Assembly (NCBI GenBank): GCA_900542635.1
Contig: UQOJ01000065.1
Span: 1-11,481 of the forward strand
Source of the DNA: an uncultured Collinsella sp.
GTDB lineage: Bacteria; Actinomycetota; Coriobacteriia; Coriobacteriales; Coriobacteriaceae
Length of the DNA: 11,481 bases
Direction of reading: 5' to 3'
Below are positions 1 to 6,219 of the stretch, piece after piece; position 1 is the first letter of the stretch; each line of letters opens with the position of its first letter. The position numbers and the translations under genes were made by a program. Below the pieces are notes generated by a model. The model did not search any database, was not told where the DNA came from, and was given only the letters and a program-made list of their open reading frames with translations.

Positions 1-291
1 GATTCGGTCGCACGGAGAGCATTTCCCAGTTGACAAAACTATAGGAACACCCCCCGCGCAGAAACGCAAGGCAGGACATCGCTATATGCTTAAAATTGTA
101 GCAATTTGGGTGACCCGAAATTTCGCCTCGGGTTGCCACTCAGGCTCAAAATCGAACCACTCGCGCCGTCGACATGCCCCAGTAGGACAAATCGACCGGC
201 AATCTTTATCCCCCACAACCCACAAAGTAGCTAATTTGGGACGGGGCTATTTTGACTACTCGGCCAAACCGGACTCCCGGGGAAATAAGTT
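1..291. other. Non-coding stretch, no supported gene
   Basis: Nothing here looks like a conserved gene. An open frame at 86-295 (plus) would give a 69-residue basic peptide, but it has no Shine-Dalgarno sequence and no recognisable domain. A 6-bp perfect hairpin is visible (ACCCGA at 113-118 with TCGGGT at 128-133), without a T-tract on either strand. AGTAG at 226-230 and CTACT at 256-260 form a weak inverted repeat around a G-rich centre. A TTGACA at 30-35 has no matching -10 box. I see no convincing terminator for the minus-strand gene ending at 292. The stretch could contain a dispersed intergenic repeat, but that needs other genomes to decide. Confidence 0.5.
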
Positions 292-2073
292 CTAGAGGCG
301 AGCGAGGTCGTAGGATTGGGCGGCTGCTTCGCCGGCGCAGATGAGGTTGGTTGTGGCTTCTTGCACACCGAGCGCTTGGTCGAGAGGCATGGGCTTTCGG
401 CAGATGGGCAGTACCAGGTCGACACCCTGCTCATATACCGCGTCCAGGTTGCCGGCGCGACCGCCCACGACGGCAACCACTGGCTTGCCATATCGCTTCG
501 CGCGACGCGCCACGCCCACCGGCGCCTTACCGGCGGCGGATTGCTCATCCATATTGCCCTCGCCTGTAATGACCAGGTCGACATCGCGCACGCGCTCGTC
601 AAACCCCACGAGATCGAGCACCGTCTCCACACCCGAGCGTAGCTCCGCGCCGAGCGCCAGCAACGCCGCGCCCAAGCCACCGGCAGCGCCCGCGCCGGGC
701 ACGCCAAGCACCGAGCCAAATGTCCGTGCGTTCTCGGGTGTGCGCAACAACCCCTGGGCTCGCGCCTCGAAAATTGCCGCATCGAGCAGGCGACCGTAGC
801 CGACCATCCAGCCGTCGCACCTGCTCAGCGCCTCGGCATCATCCGCCGGCAGACCCTTCTGTCCGCCGAACACCGCAAGCGCGCCGCGACGCCCTACGAG
901 TGGATTCTCGACATCCGAAAGCACAACGATACGAGCGCCATCCAAAGCCTGTAGCGCTGGCGCCAAATCAACGCTCGTCACCCGCTCAAGGCCGGCAAGA
1001 CCGGGGACGACCTCGCAGCCCTGATCATCGACCACACGCGCGCCCAGCGCCCGCAGCATGCCGGTGCCACCGTCGTTGGTGGCGCTGCCGCCCAAGCCAA
1101 TATAGAGTGTCCTTGCGCCCGTGCGAACTGCGCGAAGCATAAGCTCGCCCACGCCATAGGTTGTGGCCGCCAACGCCGCCGACTCCGTGCAAGGCGAATA
1201 CCCAATGCCGGCCGCCTCGGCCATCTCAATTACAGCCGACTCGTGCTCGCCGTCCACCAGCATCCGGGCAGACACGCGGTCGCCCAAGGGGCCTGCGACA
1301 TCACAGGTTGAGAGCTCGCCGCCGCATGCGGCGATGGCATCGAGCGTTCCCTCGCCACCATCTGCCAGCGGCAATGCGCGCACCTCGGCATCGGGCCAAA
1401 CGCGGCGCACGCCTTCGGCAACCGCCGCCTCCGCCTGCGCGCTCGACACGCTGCCCTTAAAGGAGTCAATCGCCAACAGCACACGGCGGGGTCGGCGGCA
1501 CGCAGGACCAAAGTCAACCGCCGTGCCAGCATCCCCATCGGCGTCCGCAAGCGCCTCGGCATGAGCAGCATGCGCCTCAAGATCGGCCCCACAACCGCAA
1601 TCAACGCCGCCCGTTCCGCGCAGACCGCCAAAATAGCTACTCAGCAGCTCGCGGCATTCATCCGCCAGGACCCCAGCCGTCACGTTAAACCGATGGTTCA
1701 GGCGCGAATCGGCATTGAGGTCATACAACGAGCCCAGCGCACCCGCCTTGGCATCGGCCGCGCCATACACGCAGCGCCCCACGCGCGCGTTGACCATAAG
1801 GCCCGCGCACATGCAGCAGGGTTCCAACGTCACATAGACCGTACAGTCGGAAAGACGCCAGCGGCCAAGCGCCTGGGCAGCGGCGCACTCGGCCGCGAAC
1901 TCTGCATGAGCCGAAGGATCCTGGTCGAGCTCGCGCCGATTGTGCGCCCGCGCGACAATCTCACCCGCACGCACTACCACGGCACCAATCGGTACCTCGC
2001 CCACCGCAGCGGCGGCGCGAGCCTCCGCCAGCGCCTCGCGCATGAACTTCTCGTCGATTTCGGTGATCGTCAT
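292..2073 (-). CDS. tadA: TadA (tRNA adenosine deaminase) fused to glycerate kinase
   Basis: One uninterrupted frame of 593 residues joins two enzymes. Residues 1-155 are a TadA-type deaminase, which converts A34 to inosine in tRNA-Arg(ACG). Visible are GEVPIGAVVV (25-34), the zinc/catalytic HAE motif (His56, Glu58) and PCCMC (zinc Cys86 and Cys89). A linker at about 157-195 is rich in Ala, Asp, His and Cys. From residue 197 to the end is a full-length type-I glycerate kinase (GlxK/GarK family), which phosphorylates D-glycerate. It shows DSFKGS (203-208), LPLADGGEGT (234-243), a Gly-rich YIGLGGSATNDGG (324-336) and VITGEGNMDEQ plus GKAPVGVA (about 501-523). I chose the ATG at 2071-2073, preceded by AGGGAAGG at 6-7 nt. 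A longer frame to 2124 would abut the tRNA and has no ribosome site. Fusion of these two activities is unusual; both parts keep their key residues. I see no terminator downstream. Confidence 0.93.
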   Translation of the reverse strand: MTITEIDEKFMREALAEARAAAAVGEVPIGAVVVRAGEIVARAHNRRELDQDPSAHAEFAAECAAAQALGRWRLSDCTVYVTLEPCCMCAGLMVNARVGRCVYGAADAKAGALGSLYDLNADSRLNHRFNVTAGVLADECRELLSSYFGGLRGTGGVDCGCGADLEAHAAHAEALADADGDAGTAVDFGPACRRPRRVLLAIDSFKGSVSSAQAEAAVAEGVRRVWPDAEVRALPLADGGEGTLDAIAACGGELSTCDVAGPLGDRVSARMLVDGEHESAVIEMAEAAGIGYSPCTESAALAATTYGVGELMLRAVRTGARTLYIGLGGSATNDGGTGMLRALGARVVDDQGCEVVPGLAGLERVTSVDLAPALQALDGARIVVLSDVENPLVGRRGALAVFGGQKGLPADDAEALSRCDGWMVGYGRLLDAAIFEARAQGLLRTPENARTFGSVLGVPGAGAAGGLGAALLALGAELRSGVETVLDLVGFDERVRDVDLVITGEGNMDEQSAAGKAPVGVARRAKRYGKPVVAVVGGRAGNLDAVYEQGVDLVLPICRKPMPLDQALGVQEATTNLICAGEAAAQSYDLARL

Positions 2074-2105
2074 CGTTCGCCTTCCCTGTTGCAAATTCAA
2101 AACGA

Positions 2106-2114
2106 TGCTATCAT
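2106..2114 (+). promoter_or_regulatory. Extended -10 promoter for tRNA-Ser
   Basis: TGCTATCAT matches the extended -10 pattern (TGn followed by TATnnT) and ends 10 nt before the first base of the tRNA. The only -35-like hexamer, TTGCAA at 2089-2094, sits 14 nt upstream, too close for a normal spacing, so the extended -10 probably carries the promoter. It lies in the 51-bp gap between the tRNA and the divergent tadA start. Confidence 0.5.
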
Positions 2115-2124
2115 TACGACTCAC

Positions 2125-2214
2125 GGAGAGATGGCAGAGCGGTTGAATGCGGCGGTCTTGAAAACCGTTGAGCGCGAGAGCGTTCCGGGGGTTCGAATCC
2201 CCCTCTCTCCGCCA
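2125..2214 (+). tRNA. tRNA-Ser (anticodon UGA)
   Basis: The 90-nt sequence folds as a class II tRNA. The 7-bp acceptor stem pairs GGAGAGA (2125-2131) with TCTCTCC (2204-2210), followed by discriminator G2211 and an encoded CCA (2212-2214). The anticodon loop CTTGAAA (2157-2163) closes on a 5-bp stem and gives anticodon TGA at 2159-2161, reading UCA and, by wobble, other UCN serine codons. The T arm is GGGGG-TTCGAAT-CCCCC, and a long variable arm of the serine type lies between the anticodon and T arms. It is transcribed against both neighbours: the TetR stop is 2 nt past the CCA. Confidence 0.97.
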
Positions 2215-2216
2215 CT

Positions 2217-2801
2217 TTAGTGATTCACCGGTGTCATGGTCCGCTCAAACAGTGCATCGACCACGTCGGCTATCTCAGGTCGACGCTCAAGATCGTGGCC
2301 CGATTCCCACCATATCGTGAAAAGTCGAATAATACCGCCGGCGACAAACTCAGACGTCGTCTCAAGTGACACGGGGGCCAGGGCATCCTCGGCAAGCACG
2401 TTCATCACACGCTCGCGGATGGAGCGGGCAATGCGGTCGCAAATAACGTTGGTCAACATGCCCGACATGCTGCTTGCCAAAATGTTATCCATGAGCCGCT
2501 CGTGCGTCAGAATCAAATCCATGGCATCGTCCAAAATCGCGTGTCGAAGCGCGCGCACGTCCTCGGCAGACACTGCGCCGGCCTCATCGGGCTGTTTTTG
2601 CGGCAAGCCCGACATGAGCTCATCGATATAAAAGGCAAAGTAATCGTTCTTGTCGCGAAAGTGCTTGTAGAACGTCGTGCGGCGAATCATGGCGCGGTCG
2701 CACAGCATGGCAACCGTCAGGTCCTCAAAACGATGCTCCTCGAGAAGCTCGGTGAAGGCATCGAACAGGGCGCGGTAGGTTTTCTTAATGCGAAGGTCCA
2801 C
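2217..2801 (-). CDS. TetR/AcrR-family transcriptional regulator
   Basis: A protein of about 194 residues with an N-terminal TetR DNA-binding domain. It opens DLRIKKTYRALFDAF, followed by LTVAMLCDRAMIRRTTFYKHF (about 28-48), the helix-turn-helix with the family's typical TFYKHF ending. The rest (50-194) is a helical ligand/dimer domain with no recognisable ligand signature; it resembles regulators with a TetR_C-type domain. The start is ambiguous. GTG at 2799-2801 places DLRIKKT right after the initiator, as in many relatives, with a GAGG 12 nt upstream. ATG at 2811-2813 adds four residues, but its GAGG directly abuts the codon. The much longer open frame extending to 3074 crosses the lemA promoter and is not credible. 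The gene diverges from lemA (211-bp gap), so lemA and itself are the obvious candidate targets. Confidence 0.9.
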   Translation of the reverse strand: MDLRIKKTYRALFDAFTELLEEHRFEDLTVAMLCDRAMIRRTTFYKHFRDKNDYFAFYIDELMSGLPQKQPDEAGAVSAEDVRALRHAILDDAMDLILTHERLMDNILASSMSGMLTNVICDRIARSIRERVMNVLAEDALAPVSLETTSEFVAGGIIRLFTIWWESGHDLERRPEIADVVDALFERTMTPVNH

Positions 2802-2922
2802 TGGTATCGCCATCCTCAGGGCAAAGACAACACTCGTCAATCTGTCGCATATCTTACACCTGTACCTCGCGCGCTTTGCCCCGGTACCAACCCCGCCGAA
2901 AACATAACGCTTGCCGGAAAGT

Positions 2923-2951
2923 TCGGCACGGCAAAACGTTGCGGGTATACT
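2923..2951 (+). promoter_or_regulatory. Putative lemA promoter
   Basis: TATACT at 2946-2951 matches five of six bases of the -10 consensus. TCGGCA at 2923-2928, 17 nt upstream, matches four of six of the -35. Transcription would begin near 2958, giving a leader of about 55 nt before the lemA ATG. Confidence 0.45.
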
Positions 2952-2965
2952 AGTAGCGTTATACC
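2944..2965. promoter_or_regulatory. Inverted repeat over the lemA -10, possible TetR operator
   Basis: GGTATA (2944-2949) and TATACC (2960-2965) are a perfect inverted repeat with a 10-nt spacer, covering the putative -10 box and start point of lemA. A site this size and place in the gap shared with a divergent TetR-family gene is typical of repression by that family. The assignment to this regulator is inference from position. Confidence 0.35.
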
Positions 2966-3012
2966 AACGGCAGCTGGCGCATGCCGCCGCGGCCATTCGA
3001 AACGGAGACATC

Positions 3013-3564
3013 ATGATTACCGTCATCATCGGCATCGTTGTTGTCATTGTGATTGTCTGCGCCATCGCCGGCATCTACAACAACATGGTCACCAAGCGTA
3101 ACCGCATCGATAACGCCTGGCAGAACATCGATACGCAGCTGCAGCGCCGCAACGACCTGATCCCCAACCTGGTCGAGACCGTCAAGGGCTACGCCAAGCA
3201 CGAGCAGGAGACGCTCTCCGCCGTGATCAGCGCGCGTAACACCGCCGTCAAGGCCACCACGCCCGAGGCCAAGATGGAAGCCGACAACGTGCTGACCGGT
3301 GCGCTGCGTCAGCTCTTCGCCGTAGCCGAGGCCTACCCCGACCTTAAGGCGAACACCAACTTTACGCAGCTCCAGGCATCACTCGAGGATACCGAGAACA
3401 AGATTAGCTACGCACGCCAGAGCTACAACGATTGCGTGCTCAGCTACAACAACGCCATTCAGACGTTCCCGGCTGTCATCTTTGCCGGCATCTTTCAGTT
3501 TAAGGAACGCCAGGGCTTCGAGGCCGCCGAAGCAGCCCGCCAGGCCCCGACCGTCAAGTTCTAG
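3013..3564 (+). CDS. lemA: LemA family membrane-anchored protein
   Basis: A 183-residue LemA-family protein of the usual length. An N-terminal hydrophobic helix (residues 2-24) anchors it, followed by a helical bundle outside the membrane. Family hallmarks are NAWQNIDTQLQRRNDLIPNLV (34-54), VKGYAKHE (57-64) and the C-terminal ARQSYNDCVLSYNNAIQTFP (134-153), then the A-rich FQFKERQGFEA tail. The ATG at 3013-3015 is preceded by GGAG with 5-nt spacing; longer in-frame starts lack a site and would precede the promoter. The biochemical role of LemA is not established. In many bacteria it sits beside a TPM-domain (YgcG-like) protein or the protease HtpX; here neither follows, and a strong terminator lies 37 nt downstream, so it is a single-gene unit. 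The divergent TetR-type gene may regulate it. Confidence 0.95.
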   Translation: MITVIIGIVVVIVIVCAIAGIYNNMVTKRNRIDNAWQNIDTQLQRRNDLIPNLVETVKGYAKHEQETLSAVISARNTAVKATTPEAKMEADNVLTGALRQLFAVAEAYPDLKANTNFTQLQASLEDTENKISYARQSYNDCVLSYNNAIQTFPAVIFAGIFQFKERQGFEAAEAARQAPTVKF

Positions 3565-3600
3565 TAGTTTGACAGCGCATCCTTAATCGGCCAAATGCAT

Positions 3601-3646
3601 AAACCGCCCCGTCGAATGCATACTTCGACGGGGCGGTTTCCTTTTT
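3601..3646 (+). terminator. Rho-independent terminator after lemA
   Basis: A perfect 16-bp stem pairs 3601-3616 (AAACCGCCCCGTCGAA) with 3624-3639 around a 7-nt loop, followed by CCTTTTT. The A-run at the left edge gives some T-richness on the minus strand too, so it may also stop leftward transcription. Confidence 0.92.
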
Positions 3647-3670
3647 CGCGAAGGTCCCCCTCTAAGCGCC

Positions 3671-3871
3671 GTGCATTTTTAGGAGTATTCAACATAGCCA
3701 AGAGCTTCGGGCGCCAAGATAAATGCCAAAGACCGCGAATGTCCCTGCAAATCAAACGCTGCCAGCCCATAACCTCGCCCATCATTCGTAGAAAACATCG
3801 AGAACTCCCGATTTTTTGCCCGAGGTCGGTATGCGGGGGCCTTCGATTGCAGAATACTCGCAAAAATGCAC
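3671..3871. mobile_element. MITE-like element with 20-bp terminal inverted repeats
   Basis: The left end GTGCATTTTTAGGAGTATTC (3671-3690) and the reverse complement of the right end (3852-3871) match at 18 of 20 positions, differing only at the central AG versus GC. The weaker match continues a few bases outward (AGCGCC versus GGCGAC). The 161-bp interior is visibly more A/T-rich than the genes around it and encodes no transposase. Open frames cross it on the minus strand (for example one ending at 3679), but none has a ribosome site or known domain. Size and structure fit a non-autonomous miniature element. An exact target duplication is not clear (CGCC is found near both ends). It could also be a structured RNA whose ends pair. 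Confidence 0.5.
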
Positions 3872-3915
3872 GTCGCCACCACCCCCACATGGCGCGAACC
3901 AAAACAAAAGCGCGG

Positions 3916-4014
3916 CCTTCCTTTCCGGCGCATTCCACAGGACGAAAGAGCCTCCGCCGCACGAAGTGCGCAGCGGAGGCTCTTTCATGTCCGAGGACGC
4001 GCCGGAAAGGAAGG
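3916..4014. repeat. 99-bp nested imperfect palindrome
   Basis: Outer arms CCTTCCTTTCCGGCGC (3916-3931) and 3999-4014 are perfectly complementary over 16 bp. Inside are GGAC/GTCC (3940-3943 with 3989-3992), a perfect 13-bp stem (3945-3957 with 3973-3985) and a 5-bp stem CGCAC/GTGCG closing on a GAA triloop (3963-3965). The inner part could serve as a terminator, but the outer 16-bp arms go well beyond what a terminator needs. This suggests a REP- or MITE-like repeat, or a stable structured transcript end. Confidence 0.7.
3945..3985 (-). terminator. Probable terminator for ilvE
   Basis: A 13-bp perfect stem (AAAGAGCCTCCGC with its complement) plus an inner 5-bp stem, read on the minus strand 62 nt after the ilvE stop. 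The trailing U-tract is short (CUCUUUCG), so efficiency is uncertain; the symmetrical ends allow action in both directions. It forms the core of the 99-bp palindrome. Confidence 0.6.
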
Positions 4015-4047
4015 TTGCCCTCGGGCCGGACATATCCGTAAGACAAA

Positions 4048-5100
4048 TTACGCGACGGTGTAAACCCAGTTGTGCTTATCCTCGACAGCACCGGACTGGA
4101 TACCGGTCAGGGTCTCGCGGAGCTTCTTCATCACAGGGCCGATCTCGGTGTAGCCAGCCGGGAAGGTCACGGTCTCGTCGGCGCCGTAAACCTTGTTGTC
4201 GATTTCGCCAACCGGAGAGATGACGGCAGCGGTGCCGCACAGACCGCACTCGACAAAGGTGCCGGCCTTGACCTCGGCCCACTCGACGGGACGCTGATCG
4301 ACGGTCATGCCCAAATCCTCGGCAACCTGAACGAGCGAACGACGGGTGATGGAGGGCAGGATGGAGTCGGTGTGCGACTGCGGAACGACGAGCGTGCCAT
4401 CCTCTTTCACGAACAGGACGTTGGCGCCACCGGTCTCCTCGACATAGGTGCGGGACTCGGAGTCGAGATACAGGTTCTCGGCATAGCCCTCGCGATGGGC
4501 CTCCATCGTGGGCTTAAGGGACATGGCGTAGTTCAGGCCGGCCTTGATGTTGCCGGTACCGTGCGGTGCTGCACGGTCATACTCGGAAACGCGCAGCTTG
4601 ACGGGCTTGAGGCCACCCTTAAAGTACGGACCGACCGGGGTCACGAGGATGCGGAACGTGTACTCAGGAGCGGGAGCCACGCCGATCACGTCACCGGAGC
4701 CGATCATAAACGGACGCACGTACAGGGTCGCGCCGGAGCCGAAGGGCGGAACCCAGGCGGCGTTGGCAGAGACGACCTGCTTGACGGCCTCAACGAACTT
4801 GTCCTTGGGGAACGGGGGCATCTCGAGGCGCTGGGCAGAGTTATACATGCGCTCGGCGTTCATGTCGGGACGGAAGCAGACGATGCTGCCGTCCTCGGCG
4901 GTGTAGGCTTTCAGGCCCTCAAAGACCTCCTGGCAGTAATGGAAGATGCCGCCGCACTCGGAGACATGCAAGGTGTGGTCGGTGGTCAGGCCGCCCTCGT
5001 CCCACTCGCCGTCCTTCCAATGGGCCTCGTAGCTGTAATCGGTCTTCATGTAGCCAAAGCCGAGGCTACCCCAATCGATATCCTTCTTCTCGACAGTCAT
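4048..5100 (-). CDS. ilvE: Branched-chain amino acid aminotransferase
   Basis: A 350-residue fold-type IV PLP aminotransferase of the BCAT group. It catalyses the last step of valine, leucine and isoleucine synthesis and the reversible first step of their breakdown, using glutamate/2-oxoglutarate. Visible family features are EVFEGLKAY (58-66), RPDMNAERMYNSAQRL (77-92), YVRPFMIGSG (127-136), GTGNIKAGLNYA (181-192) with PLP Lys186, YVEETGGANVLFV (219-231) and SITRRSLVQVAEDLG (250-264). The length fits the long BCAT2-type enzymes rather than the roughly 300-residue E. coli IlvE. The ATG at 5098-5100 has AAGGAG at a 6-nt spacing; an in-frame 50-codon Arg-rich extension to 5250 is not credible. 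It appears to be a single-gene unit, separate from the DedA gene upstream, whose terminator lies at 5321-5361. Regulation is not evident; I see no T-box in the leader. Confidence 0.96.
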   Translation of the reverse strand: MTVEKKDIDWGSLGFGYMKTDYSYEAHWKDGEWDEGGLTTDHTLHVSECGGIFHYCQEVFEGLKAYTAEDGSIVCFRPDMNAERMYNSAQRLEMPPFPKDKFVEAVKQVVSANAAWVPPFGSGATLYVRPFMIGSGDVIGVAPAPEYTFRILVTPVGPYFKGGLKPVKLRVSEYDRAAPHGTGNIKAGLNYAMSLKPTMEAHREGYAENLYLDSESRTYVEETGGANVLFVKEDGTLVVPQSHTDSILPSITRRSLVQVAEDLGMTVDQRPVEWAEVKAGTFVECGLCGTAAVISPVGEIDNKVYGADETVTFPAGYTEIGPVMKKLRETLTGIQSGAVEDKHNWVYTVA

Positions 5101-5253
5101 GTGTCGCTCCTTACATACACAGTTGCATACTCGCGAACTCGCACGCAAGGACCGAGGCCGACCGCGTCGCAACGTCGCACGCCCGGAGCGTAGAGCCGGA
5201 CGGGACACGCGAACAGCATCAAAGCCGATGGCACGTCGATTCGCATGCACGAG

Positions 5254-5259
5254 ATTGTA
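5254..5259 (-). promoter_or_regulatory. Candidate -10 box for ilvE
   Basis: On the minus strand TACAAT (5254-5259) matches five of six -10 bases, but no good -35 lies 16-18 nt upstream. Use of this box would give a leader of about 147 nt. An alternative pair further upstream in the A/T-rich 5268-5310 segment (TTTACT then TTTATC, 17 nt apart) is weaker at the -10. Low certainty. Confidence 0.3.
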
Positions 5260-5320
5260 CTCCCCGTACGCGTCTGATAAAACGCTTTTCTTTAACTAAG
5301 TAAAGTATTTTCATTTGACC

Positions 5321-5361
5321 GAAACTAAAGAGGCCCGCCACCGTAAGCGGTGACGGGCCTC
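5321..5361 (-). terminator. Rho-independent terminator after the DedA gene
   Basis: Arms 5330-5343 and 5348-5361 (GAGGCCCG.CACCG type) pair over 14 positions with one C-A mismatch around a TAAG loop. On the minus strand the stem is followed by UUUAGUUUC. It lies 28 nt past the stop codon of the DedA gene and separates it from ilvE. Confidence 0.85.
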
Positions 5362-5389
5362 AACTGCACGGTTTGCGCGCTGGCTCGAG

Positions 5390-6037
5390 CTACGCGTTCT
5401 TTTTGCCCAGCTTAGCCTTAACCAGACCGACCACGGTCGGGATGATCGACACGGCAACGATGCCGACGATCAGCAGCTCAAAGTGCTCCTGCACAAAGGG
5501 GATGCCGCCAAAGAAGTAGCCCAGCAGTGTAAAGAGCGTCGACCAGGTAATGCCGCCCAGCACGTTAAAGATGACAAAATTGCGCCAGTGCATGCCGCCC
5601 ATGCCGGCGATAAAGGGCACAAAGGTGCGGATAAACGGGAAGAAGCGACCCAGGAAGATGGCCAGGTGACCCCACTTGTCCAAGAAATCCTCGGACTTTT
5701 TGATGCGCTCGGGCGTCATGGCCTTTACCTTGCCCGAGGCGATGATCTTGCGGCCAAAGAAGTGGCCGATCATAAAGTTGCACTGGTCACCCAGGATGGC
5801 AGCAGCCCATGCGACGGCCAGCAGTGCCACGATGTTAAAGCCGCCGTTGTGGGCAAAGAAGCCCGAAGCAAACAGCAGCGAATCGCCGGGAAGGAACGGG
5901 AAGAACACCACGCCTGTCTCGATAAAGATGATCAGGAACACACAGCCGTAGGCCATAAGCGGGCCGGCGGCGATCCAGCTGGCGATCGCGGTGCGCGGGT
6001 CTTTGAGCAGCTCGGCGATAAAATTAATGAAACCCAT
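5390..6037 (-). CDS. DedA-family membrane protein (VTT/SNARE-associated domain)
   Basis: A 215-residue integral membrane protein of the DedA family, whose members act in lipid (for example undecaprenyl-phosphate or phospholipid) translocation and membrane homeostasis. The sequence has the re-entrant signature FIETGVVFFPFLPGDSLLFA (38-57) and GRFFPFIRTFVPFIAGMGGM (130-149). Glu40, Asp52, Arg131 and Arg137 sit at nearly the same positions as the functionally essential E39, D51, R130 and R136 of E. coli YqjA/YghB. Hydrophobic helices lie at about 27-47, 65-85, 155-177 and 185-207; a Lys-rich C-terminus faces the cytoplasm. The ATG at 6035-6037 has GAGAGG at a 9-nt spacing; longer in-frame starts would precede the putative -10 box at 6084-6089. 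The gene stands alone between ilvE and the divergent cysE. The substrate cannot be told from sequence. Confidence 0.93.
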   Translation of the reverse strand: MGFINFIAELLKDPRTAIASWIAAGPLMAYGCVFLIIFIETGVVFFPFLPGDSLLFASGFFAHNGGFNIVALLAVAWAAAILGDQCNFMIGHFFGRKIIASGKVKAMTPERIKKSEDFLDKWGHLAIFLGRFFPFIRTFVPFIAGMGGMHWRNFVIFNVLGGITWSTLFTLLGYFFGGIPFVQEHFELLIVGIVAVSIIPTVVGLVKAKLGKKNA

Positions 6038-6083
6038 GAAGTAAAACCTCTCAGTTGTGGGCGCGGATACGTCCAAGTTGACC

Positions 6084-6089
6084 AGTATA
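6084..6089 (-). promoter_or_regulatory. Candidate -10 box for the DedA gene
   Basis: TATACT on the minus strand (5 of 6 consensus) lies 46 nt upstream of the chosen start. No good -35 is seen at normal spacing; TTGCGC at 6110-6115 is 20 nt away. It supports starting the protein at 6037 rather than further upstream. Confidence 0.4.
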
Positions 6090-6191
6090 CGGTTGCGGCG
6101 CCCCCTCGTGCGCAACCCCACAAAAGCATGACCCCATTACCAGCAAGTTTGCATAACTGACACCTGTTGCGCAATGCCGCCAAGATTGTCC

Positions 6192-6219
6192 TTCCTAATC
6201 CCTAGCGAATCGCTATACT
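6192..6219 (+). promoter_or_regulatory. Putative cysE promoter with palindrome next to the -10
   Basis: TATACT at 6214-6219 is a good -10; TTCCTA at 6192-6197 is a poor -35 at 16-nt spacing. A perfect 6-1-6 palindrome TAGCGA-A-TCGCTA (6203-6215) fills the spacer and overlaps the -10 by two bases, and GAATCGC recurs at 6207-6213 and 6225-6231. A weak -35 with a palindrome in the spacer suggests a regulated promoter. Confidence 0.4.

Noticed and set aside
30..58. Promoter starting from TTGACA at 30-35
   Set aside because: No -10-like hexamer at 16-18 nt spacing, and no gene follows on the plus strand.
2074..2124. Upstream start for the TadA fusion giving 17 more residues
   Set aside because: It would begin at the base next to the tRNA with no ribosome site; ATG 2073 has a good AGGGAAGG site and matches the usual TadA N-terminus.
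2802..3074. Long in-frame N-terminal extension of the TetR regulator
   Set aside because: It runs through the lemA promoter and the lemA start codon on the other strand and shows no domain; the HTH domain begins right after the GTG/ATG at 2801-2813.
3679..4091. Small minus-strand proteins in the lemA-ilvE gap
   Set aside because: Several overlapping frames exist but none has a ribosome site or known domain, and all pass through inverted repeats; better explained as non-coding repeat DNA.
4072..5193. Long open frame on the plus strand opposite ilvE
   Set aside because: Mirror frame of a strongly conserved aminotransferase in GC-rich DNA; no ribosome site or domain.
5101..5250. 50-residue Arg-rich in-frame extension of ilvE, or a leader peptide
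   Set aside because: No ribosome site at 5250, composition is what random GC-rich sequence gives, and there is no run of branched-chain residue codons as in an attenuator.
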